From assembly GCF_000224145.3 (NCBI RefSeq), contig NC_020174.2:4531026-4595025 (forward strand): a stretch of 64,000 nt of DNA, read 5' to 3'. Position 1 is the stretch's first letter. Every line of letters starts with the position of its first letter. This document shows positions 49,356 to 60,900 of the stretch, one piece after another. A program made the translations under genes and the position numbers. A model generated the notes under the pieces. It was not told the DNA's origin. It did no database searches and was given only the letters and a program-made list of their open reading frames with translations. This DNA comes from Ciona intestinalis. Taxonomy: Eukaryota; Chordata; Ascidiacea; Phlebobranchia; Cionidae.

Positions 49356-51977
49356 ATATCCTGAACAAATTATTATTTCAATTTTTTGTCACTTGTCCCT
49401 GAGCACTTTTTGTTGCAATTTGCAAATGTTGCCATTTCTTATTTTGTGTTTTTCTAAAAATGTATTTTCTTTAACAATTTCATCACTTTCCTTGTAATTG
49501 CGCAATCACTTACGTAATACAAATTTTTTAAATATATATTAAGAAACTTAGGATCAAATCATTTAGGTTACTGCTGTTTATTTATTATGTAATCATATAT
49601 TGTGTTCCACTAACAAAACAACTCATATTTATTTTTGTTCCGTTAAACGAATTTGGTTTCTTGTTGTTTACACCGGCCAGACAAATATGTAAGGAATGCA
49701 AATAATTATTTTGGTGTTTCCACATTTTTCCATAATTTACTAAATATTTCAAAAATATATAACATAATTATTGTTTTCTAGATTAAATTTAATGTTTTTA
49801 TTTTTCCTAATTTTTGGTGAAATGTATTTCTAATGTTAAAAAAATCTTTATTAACTTTTTATTAACATTGCATTTATATCATTTCTTACATTAACCATGT
49901 GTGCATCACTAGGAATTATCTGAATTCGGTACATCACATTAGTACATGGTATAATTGACACAAACAACACCCCCAGGCGTATTCCTCAACGTTTTCTAGC
50001 CCAGTGCCTTTCTCCTATATGACGTCATTCCACCGCTGATCGTCAGTAACCGCCATGCAAATAATCTCAATCGTTTAAGTGCAATGAACCGTATACACTT
50101 GTAGCTTCGTAATCCATTTCAAAGCAATTGTTTAATTTTACAAGTTATACGTTACGTGACTCGCCCATTGATCGTATGTTTATAAACGCTTAAATATTAA
50201 CAGTTTCTTATAATTTGGTTAATATTAACCCTTCCCCCTTAAGTGGTTTAATAACACTCCCATAACTCAAACACGTTAAACCAGGCTGCCAACATAATCT
50301 ATATATTGACCTGTAGCCTCACTATCGTATATATTTGTGTAATTTATTCGTTTGTTAAATTTACACAAGGTTTTGTTGAACCGGTATATACCGTCACTGT
50401 TTGTTGAGACTGCTGGAAAAACTAATCGGTTACGTTTTGCAATTGAAACTCGTGTTTTTCGTAAACGTGTACTGGTAGGTACCATGTAAGCTTACTAATA
50501 GTATGGATACCTGAACATATATTGGCTTAACTGTGCTCGTATAAGTTGTTGACGTGTGTTTTTTGATTGTAGATGTACGTGAATTTATAAAAGGCCATCT
50601 TTCTATTGAACATTAATATCGGTTTGCTAAAACGGAAATTGTGGTGTCTTTTAGTGCTTTAGATATGTGATCGCAGCAATTTGTGTGTGTTTACACTAAT
50701 TAAGCCAACCAAATCACATCTATGATTTTTTTATAAATACAGAAGAGACTACAAATAAAAGGTGTTAAAATTCCTAAACGTAACGTGCCAAAGTGTTGGC
50801 TTAAAAACACCAAAGAAATAGAAATGTTAATTGTCTCTAGACCTCTATGCTTACAAGAGCAACAGGTTATGTGGAAAATTTGATCGACGTATTTTAGAAA
50901 TGGAATGTAGTGTATTGGTGCGTTGCGGTATTACGTAAAAATAAATTGCAGTGTATTACGATCGCATGCCGCATGCGGTTCATAATATAGGGGTATTAGT
51001 TTTTAATGTCATGTAATTATATACAGTTGTAAATTACAAGATTTTAAATTCACAGCAGTTTGATAGTTTTATATCATGTTTAAGTTTTTTTTGTTACTAA
51101 AACTAAAATAATGTGATTACAACTTGGGTGTTTTAATGAAATATGGCTCAATTTCCTGGAGTGAAAGCTTTTACCTGAAATCCAGAACAGTGTTATTGTA
51201 AACAAGAAGCATCAAAGTTTATAAAGTAAAAACAAATGTATGTGTAAGATTTATTGCTATTAGTGTAGAATCTGTTGTGTTACAGATTTAAGCAATACAT
51301 TAGGGATATTGTTTTGTTATTTATTTCATTGTAGTTAAGCAGTTTACATGTATATCATTGTTTGTTATTGCGGCAGTTACTATAAAAGCAAACTTAACTG
51401 TATTTTTCATTAGTGTTAAAACAGGGTTTATTTAACATTAAAACATATCATAGTTTAGTGCTAGTAAAGAATCCTCACCCCCACCATATTGTCTAATGTG
51501 TAAATCTTCACACCACTTCATTTACCAATAAGCTACCCAATGTTTAAATAAACTTGAATTTATTTTATTTACAGTTGCTTCGCAAAGATTGTAACTTACA
51601 CTGAAGAAAACATCAAGAAACAAACATCAAAACAATTGTGTAGAAGCTAAACTGTCTCGAAAATGTAAACTATCATACTTTTATTTAACATTCTGTTTTG
51701 ATTTTAGAATCGCGGAATACTAGTTCAGCTTAGTGTCCTTTAAATGTCTTATCGACTATTGTAACAATTGATAAAAACAATAGTAACATAACAGAGTTAT
51801 TAACAATAAAAAACTTAACAGGTTAATTCATATAAAAAGTTTATTTTATAAGCAAGTTTATTTATAAGTTGTTTGTTTCCCTAAGCAGTCCACATGCACA
51901 TGGTCCTCATATTTCTGTTGTTGCACCGCCATTCAAGGATAAATGAGTTACATTCATTCATTCATACCTAGATAAAC
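49356..51977. other. Spacer between ABL and the large unknown gene
   Basis: I found no coding exon. Landmarks are a CRE TGACGTCA at 50020-50027, a TATA box TATAAAAGG at 50586-50594, an acceptor-like TTTATTTACAG at 51563-51573 and a second acceptor-like site shortly before the ATG at 51978. Untranslated leader exons of the downstream gene may therefore lie here. A degraded SINE tail sits near 51890-51965. Confidence 0.45.
50586..50594 (+). promoter_or_regulatory. TATA box TATAAAAGG, candidate promoter of the large unknown gene
   Basis: A full consensus TATA box, about 1.4 kb upstream of the ATG at 51978. It would serve that gene only if the leader is spliced, which acceptor-like sites downstream allow. 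A chance match in AT-rich DNA cannot be excluded. Confidence 0.35.
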
Positions 51978-54900
51978 ATGAGTGGGCGTTCGGTGGGAGC
52001 CCGTCGTACCAAGACAAGATCACCAGGTGGCAGTATTAAGAATGAACCGGGTAAAGGAGATGTGGAAACATTAACTTTACATACGAGTGTGCAGGAGATG
52101 TTTGCCACACATCTCGCTTCTTTACTTGGAGACCCCACTGGTGAGTTTTTAAACTTTTGGGGGTTTGTAGACATGTAGAGGTTGTTAGCTACAATACTTA
52201 TGTCTTAGTATGATTCAATTTGTTATTTGTATTTTGTTACAATTAAAGTGTAAATTGGAATAATATAATACTTAGTAAGCTACAATGCCCCAGTTTATTA
52301 CTTGAGCTACTTTGGTGTGTTAGTTACTTAAGTACACAATGTCAAAATTGTAACACCCAATATGTCAATACACAATGTCAAAAATTGTAACACCCAATAT
52401 GCAATGCAAATTCCAAGCATGTAACCGGTTTAGGTGACTCATTTTATTTTACTAGATTTTAAACAACAAGGTCAAACATTAAATATATTACAACTTGTAA
52501 TTTCCAAGATGATTTCTATATATTCATATAATGTTAACAGTCAGAAAAACCCAGTATTGTTTTTACCAACCAAATCAAATGGTTACAGAGCAGTTAAAAA
52601 GTACCACTAAGTCTTTTATATTGTACACAAAACACACTCACGCATAAACAACACATATATTATACCTATACAATAATTCACCATATGTTTCAGCACTTGA
52701 ACTCCAATGTTGTGTAACTTATGGCAAACCATGTGGGTGCATTAGGAAGTATGTTCTTGTGGGACCGAACTGGAAGGAAAACGTGCAACGAAATCTGCAT
52801 GTTACGCAAATAAAAGACAAGTATGTTGTTTGTTTCATGTTTAACAACGTTTTACGGTTATGGTATTTGTTTTAGCCATATATAAAAACAATCTTCCACA
52901 AAGTTACATATGTGGTGACCTGTAAGCGGGCATGACATGTATGAAACAGAACCGGTGTTATAACAACCGTCGCTGCCCCCACCAAGGATAATATAAATAA
53001 GCTACATTTATTCATTCCTATGCTTATGTGCAGAACACAAATTTATTTCCATCCCCTTCAATAGAAACGTGAACCAGATATCCGCAGTCGACCAATCCAC
53101 CACGGGCGACGTGCAAATACGAAGGGCAAAGGAACTTGTCACCATACTTCACCAAGCATCGGAGTTAAAGAAGGAGAAGTGTTACACGGTTACTACAGAA
53201 GGTGTTGATGGGAAACCATTAAAAGAACTAAGGTATGTCATATGTCAACACTGTTATGTTACTTCTGCCATCAGGCATAATGTAAAATAGTATTTTTTAG
53301 CTTATATTCTATAAAATGTCAATTAAATGAACTAAGATACTTCATATGTCAACAATATAGGCGCCTATCTTTTTTATAACCTGGGTGCTCCTAAGGTGCT
53401 AAAGTATAAACCCATGTTTAGACAATTGTCGTTTTGTACCAAATGATCTAAAAAGGATTGTTAAACATTATGCCTGGTAGCAGAAGTAAAAGAATTTTAA
53501 AGTCAGAAACCCTGTTGAAGTTTTGCCCAATGGCAGACGAAACATCAAAATAAAATTATAGTTTTTAAATAAATATATATAATGTAAAATCATCGAGGTA
53601 AATGATATGTCGACACTGTTTACTGTTGTCAGCTGATCCATAACTGCATCCGTTGTTATGCTACTGTTATAAATAATAGATGGGTTTACGTTAAAATTGT
53701 TTTTAACACGTTTTGATTCACTTTATGTTTTATCATTACCATTTATCAGCTGATTATTTTTTTAAAGTAAAAACATTATTTTTAATGAAAGTTGTTTTAA
53801 TGATTTTATAAGTTTGTTACTTTCTATAGAATAAATGAAATTATTTTAAAAGGTAATCAATTAAACCAAGTTTTAGTGTGGAGAAAATGCTGTGGACACA
53901 TCCCCCACTTAAAGTGTTTGTTAAATAAGTTTTCTGCCGCCTTTGCTATCAGGTTATACAAGACTTAAAGTCTTAACACTGATGAAATAAACGAAATGTT
54001 TTTAAACATGGGCATGTTCAGGGGGTTAATGAGGTCTGAAAAATAATGCATGAAATAAGTGTGTGTCATTTTGACCCACAACTAATTTTTGTGAAGTAGC
54101 TAATTATATTTTTTTAGGCCATATGTTGGTGTCTATTTTATCAAATGATTGTTTTTCACAGAGGTATGATAGGGCTCGGAAACGGTCGCAAGCGATCAAA
54201 GAAATATGAAGACTACGTTCTAGAGAAACGCGGGATGCTTAGGAACACTTACAACTTGTGTGAGAAGGCTGCACAAAAACTACTTGGATATTCAATCAAC
54301 TTTCTTTACAAGAAACTAAGAACCAACCCCCAGGTATGTTTAGAGTAGGTCGTGTATTTGTGTGTTTTAAGGTAATGGAAAACTGTGGCCGAAGCTAAAC
54401 CCATGGGTGTTGCGGTAATTCGCAAACTCTGGCCCAAATTCAAGGTCCCATTGCATTCCTCACTGTACAACTTACACTTATAAAATAGAATGTTCATATA
54501 CAATGTTGGCGTAACTGGCAAACTATGGCAAAAATCCCAGATCCTTGACAAGGATCTCACCCATATTAAATAGACTTTGTTTTATCCAATAGTTACCTTC
54601 AGTAACGTGATGGAATGTGACCTCTTTCCATTAACCAGCATGTAAATAGAATGTTTATTTTTTCAAAATGTCTCAGATTATTTATACACATGGGTCTTGT
54701 TATAAACTTTTCAGAACTTGCAAGCAATTTAAACTATTGTACAGAGTAAGAGATACATAGCTGTCAAAGGCAGGGATAGTTAAACAAGCATTTTTGTGAA
54801 ACAATATTACTTGTTAGTTGTAATGTTTTCAATACAGTGCAAAATTTTCCATCCATGGCCCGCCCACCCTTCTACCCCAGATTTGTCACCTATATTACAA

Positions 54901-57900
54901 CACATGTCTTTTTTAAACTACATTTTTGTCAAGGGTAATATTTTTCAGAAAACTTCGCGACTCGTTGCCACCAACAAAGCTGAGCGAGCATCCAAAGTTC
55001 CACGACATTTAATATCATTGCAACAACTACAAGAAATGGCTAATAACCAACAGAGCGCTGTGAGTTGAATGAATGTAACTTAATTGTTATCTCGTGGTGG
55101 GTAACGACAGTCGTTAATACACCCACTATTCTGTTTCATACACCTCGTGCCCGCTTTCAAGTTACCACGTATGTAACTTAGTAGGTGATTATTTTGGGAA
55201 ATTTTTTGCAGTGTTTAACTGACAATTTAAATTTTAAACAATCCATAAGGGACCACTGGGTTGGGGCAATTGTGCTAAGATGCCCGACCCACTTTGCTAC
55301 GGCGCTGTGGTTGTGTTTATTATTCCAAGCCAAATGCGCCAAGTCCCCTTTATAAACAATGACTACTGTGAACCACATAATGTAAACACGGTTGTCTTGG
55401 CTGGGGATTGAACATCACTTGTGTTTAATTTCCCCGCTGTATAAATGCCGGGGTAATTATAATCTCCTTAAGCATTTAGATAACAAAACTTTGAATATAT
55501 AACATGTGCCAAAACACACATGTTACGATGCAAGGTACATTCAAAAGTAGGTTTTTTTAGATAAGTATGTGTTTATAATTATTAATCGGCTGATTGTAAT
55601 GTATTCTTGCTGTATAACAGACGAAACGTCGGAAACACACCATGTTTTTTTCACATCAGATGAGCCAGTAAAATATTATTTTGGAATATGTTTGCTAAGA
55701 TCAAATCTGGACATTTTAATTACTAAGCTATGGGATAATGTAGTGTTTCATCTACAACACCTATATAGGTTAATCAGTTTAGTAAGATTGCTAATTGTTC
55801 CATTTTATATGTTACTCATTATATAGAGCGCTTTGTTACTTTTTCATGAAACATCTTGGTAAAATTTTTATTTTGTTTTTTTTATAAGCATATGGATGTC
55901 TAAAAATATAATGTATCTATAGAACCAATGCTGTTGTCGTAACTGCATAAGTTGGCTGGTGAAACAAAACTTCGATAAAATTGTTGATTGGCGGCGGAGA
56001 TTAGAGGGAAGTGGACAGCGGGTGGCGCAAGAGATCGTGGCCGAGGTCCTGCTTGCTTCAGGTAAATATTAAAATATTTAAATGGTGGTAATTTATACCA
56101 CCATTTCAAATCAAGTAATCGTAATTTTTGTCAATTGTTTTTACCCGGTTTTAAATGCAGAGATAATCTATATTGAAAAATACTTCAATTTCTTTTTCCT
56201 TACCACCATGAACGACCACTAACAATTCTAACCACTCAGCATCACTGGACGGCCAGAACAGCTTCTGTCAGAACCTTGTTCACTGGGTAACTGGATGTAG
56301 CTTCAAGAAGATTAGAAGAGTAAGGGATCATCTAAAGAAAGATCCTAAAAGTTTGCCAGAGCATGGGCTAAAGAAATACTGGAAGGTATTTTATGTCATG
56401 GGTATATTTATGTCTGGTTTATATGGGTGAAGTCCTACAGTGGCCATGAGACCTGGGATTTAGGCCAGAGTTGGCCCACTACCCCAACATTGTATATGCA
56501 CATTCTATTCTGTATGTGGTAGGTCCTACAGTACTGCCGGTGGGACTATGGTTTTAGACCTCATTTGGCCCAATGCCCCAATACCGAGGGTGCTACCAGT
56601 ACCGCATGAACCTCGCCAGATGTTGAAGCCTGTTGCTTCCCTGAAGGTAGGTGACAACTGACAAGTGCTTTAATAGTAATGGTTAGGAGATACAATCCGG
56701 TTACTAGCATTATATTCATAGGGCACACCTGGCATCCCAATTATCTATGCCATTACACCTATTTGAAATATGTAATGTGATACATTGTTTGTATGTATCA
56801 GTCTGTTACCACCAGTAAGCTAATTTGTTTGTACATTTTATTTATCCCTTGCAAAATTATGCAGTACATATTCAATCCATTCTTTGTTATCATTTTTGTG
56901 ATTTAATAACAAAAAAATCTGCAATCAGTTTCTTGATTGGAAATCATGCAGCTGCTTGTTACATATGAACATCTGCTCTAACAATGTATTTAAACTCATA
57001 TGAACTGGCTCTGTAAAAATACAGAAACATTGATTTTTTTCCATTTATTATGTAGATTCCCAATTAATTTAGTTTTCAGGAAATTAGTAAGGTAATTCTC
57101 TGTTAGCTAGGATTAAAGCCAAATATTTTGTTATTGTGACCTAATATATTCACACCACTGTACTCATTTTGACTGGCCTGTTTATGTTTTCTTAGACTTC
57201 TGTTAGTGTTTTAAACTAAATGTTTCTTTCTGTTTCTGAGTTCAAGTTTTACATTTATCTTTTAAAAGCTTTAAATACTTACTATTTTTATCCATTTTCA
57301 ATACTGTAGCAAATGTCATGTGTGTTATATTCTGTATAAATCATAAACCTAACATTAGAATATATATATATATAAAAATATATTCCAAGTTTGCGCATAT
57401 ACAGTAAGGAAATATTAAATGTTGAATATAAGTTTAATAACTCTGTATATTTCCTCTTGCCATCCTGTATGATCTATTCATCAGTGAATAAGTCTATCAT
57501 ATAATGTACTGTGCGTTAACATGCACGTGTGCGTAACTTGGGTAAGCTTGCATGTCTTGGAGTCAATTATAATACCCTATGGGAATGAGCAAGTAATGGG
57601 TAATAGTTCTACCCGTTTCTTTTGAAAAAATAGGCGCAAACAGCTTTCAATGTGTTTGTTTTTCATTAAACCTTAACCACGTCCCCCAGGACAAGGTAAA
57701 GAAGCAAGCTGGCCATCGTGACAATTCCCCGTCCACTGTTGCCAAGACGGAGAAGGACGTCGATTCTTATTCATCGATGTCAGGAATTGAAAGATTTCCA
57801 GCGGGTTACGACACTTCATTCGAATCAACCAACCAGATATCTAACATAAACAACAGCAACAACAGGTGTGTGTGTATTGTTTTGAATCATCTTGATTTAA

Positions 57901-60900
57901 ATTGTTTGAGAAATTTCTTGATTTGAATTGTTCTATAAACTATTGTTGAAGTATTTTTTATTCAGGCCAACAACAGTTGTTTTTTTAATTGATTTTTTAA
58001 CCAATGCACATTGTTTAAACATTAATAGTTTAACTATCTATATAAACACGTTTATTCCCTAAAATACTATTTATTTATTACCCTAAAGTTCCACCATTAA
58101 TTCTTGTATACCTTCCCATAGATTCGACAACCGCAACCAATATGTGCGATCCATCACCCCCAATGCCCCTCCCAACCAAATCACCCCTGAAACTGGGATG
58201 CTTAACCCATTCAACCCAATGGCCACATCATATAATGATGACGCAACTGCCGGCTTCTCTAGCATGCACCAACGTGGGCAAACCAGTCGCCAACAAATGT
58301 TTGCCACTACACAACAGAATCAACTGCTCACCCAAGCAAACTTTAGCACTGCAGATCCATACAGGGCCCTCACACAAGCAGGGGGGTACACAGATACACA
58401 AGCACAACACTTCCAAGATTACCACAAAACCAACCATAATGACCGAGCTGCTCAACATGAAATACCAGAAACATCCGTCAGATACGACACACAGGTTTTA
58501 ACACAGGCCAACACCTTCCAACAAAGAGGCAAAGACGAGCAATCCAAGTTCTACCCCCCACCCTTTATAACCCCTTTCCAGGAGCCAAACACAGGCATAG
58601 AAGGCCAGCCTTCATATTATTTTGCTACAGGTGGTGCCAACCCTGGACAAGAAGGTTTCTTCCAATCTGGGATGACCCCTTTTATTCTCGCCCCTGCTCA
58701 ACAGCCTGACAATCAACAAACTGATCAAGAGGGCGGGGCCCAGCCCCAGTTCACTGGCCAATCATTCTTCCTACTTAGTCCTGCCCTACCAAACAACCCA
58801 GAGAAGACAGGTGGCTTCACTGCGAGCGATCTTGAGAACTGGAGGCAGATGGGAATGCCAATGACACCAATACAGATGTACCCTGCATCTTACCTCACAC
58901 AGAATAGTATGCATGGGGAGGGTGGGGATAACAAGGCAGTACAATGGCAGCCTGAACCTCAACACTTCATGTTCCCTGTCACTGAACCTTTTTCAACTGA
59001 AGGGGTTACCTATGATACAAACCAGGGCAGTGAGAAGCGCCAACACCAGTATAACAACCAACCACAATACTTCCAATCTGCCATCACCCCGCTTGCAGTT
59101 ATGCAATCTCCCGGCAACAATCTGTTCTCTAATGTTGGTTGGTTCGCAGCCCAGCCATCAGCACAACCTGTACAAGAACCGGCTGCACAGAAAGCCATCG
59201 AGGCTCGCCCACAAACTACATACAACCAACTAGAGGAAAACCGACCTAAATACTACCAGCAGGAACAGCAGCCGAAATATGCGCTCAAACCCGATGGAAC
59301 TTACTATGAAGTCACTTAACCTCAGCAAAACTATGGAGGACAGTGGAGGAACAACCAACAGGAAGAATATCCTTAGCTAAACTCCAGCAGATAAATGGAG
59401 TCAGGACAACGCTAACCAAGACAAACCTATCTATGGGCAGTTGTCAAGCATGAACCCCAGTGTTTCTGAGAATGCAAGCTTCAAAGAGACCCAGCAGGAT
59501 ATTGTTGACGTAAGAAGCCAGATGCCGCCATTGGCTCCCTTAGGTGGGGGTAGTAAGCCGCGTGTGGAAAACGTGGCAGCTGAAACGAAACCTCTTGAAA
59601 TGCCAGTGTTAAGTAATACACCAGTGGATAGCACAGGCACTGAGGTAGGAGAGGATAGCACATCTCCTAAAGGGGCAGCAATTGGGGATCGTTCGAAACG
59701 ATTTAGCCGCGACCGGCTTCGTGCCACTATAGACAGCCCCTGCCCTATACCCCCTATGACCCCACTAACCCCAGCTATGACCCCTGTTATGGTGGGGATA
59801 CCAACAGGACCAAGTGATTCAGCAGGAGCATCCAAGGAAGGCAACTCTGCTTCTTCCACAAGCAGCCAACCTATTGGTAGCAATGTGTTCCTATTTCCCC
59901 CCACCCATATAAGTCGTCGTGTGGCAGCACTTCGCTTACAAGGCCACACCACTGACCACCAGAAACTTGATAAATCTAAATCCCCTCAAGAAGCATCACC
60001 AAAGAACAGCGAGAGTGGGAATGAGGAAAGCAATGATACAGAATCGACAACTAAGAAGACCTCATCGTCAAGTAGTGCTACCAACACCGCATCTTCTAGT
60101 AAAACTACATCAGGCTCGCTTAACTCTGCAGCATCACTCGGTTATATCTCAGAATCCATCTTGCAAGGTGACAATGCACTTCTAGTTGATCTCTCCCAAG
60201 TTAAAAACCTTCCCCTACTTAGTCTACCTTCAGCTGGTTGGTCTGAAGATGCCAACATGTCCAACGTAGCTGTCAATCAAAGCAGTCCAACAAACCCAGA
60301 GCAACAATTGAAAACTCCCACCCAAGTCCTACACACACCAACCCAACATGTTAGTACACCTGTTCAACAGCTACACACCCCTACCCAACCCCTTAATACA
60401 CCAACACAGGCGTTACACACACCCACCCAGCCATTAAACACCCCCACACAACCACTCAACACACCCAACAATGACTTAGAATCCCCGGCCAACCCCCCAA
60501 CACAAACCCAGGATTACGAATCCCCAGTCAAAGTCCTCATGCAACCTCCTGCTGGGAAGAAACGGAAAACAGAATCCGATTTAGAGTCCGAAAAGATGCA
60601 GAAGACAATTCGATTCCACCATTTCACCCCAAGTGACTTTAAGGGTGGGGAGGTAAATGTTTCGCAATTTCGTAAACCAAGTGAGTTCGTGAACGTACCA
60701 GTGGAGTCTGACATTGCAAAGCGGCGACGCAAGCCACGGAAACAAAACAACCCCCAAAACGTTGGCACCAATGAAGTTATTGACGTTGACGGGGATAAAT
60801 CTGACCACAGCGCGGATGATGATGGGAATGAAAAGGTTGAAGCTCAAGATAAAGAACAACCTGATAAAGATGTAGGAGGAGCTGACCACCTCCCCGCAAC

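Noticed and set aside
59431..59952. 173-residue minus-strand open frame
   Set aside because: Lies opposite the low-complexity plus-strand frame of the large unknown gene and has no splice or motif support.
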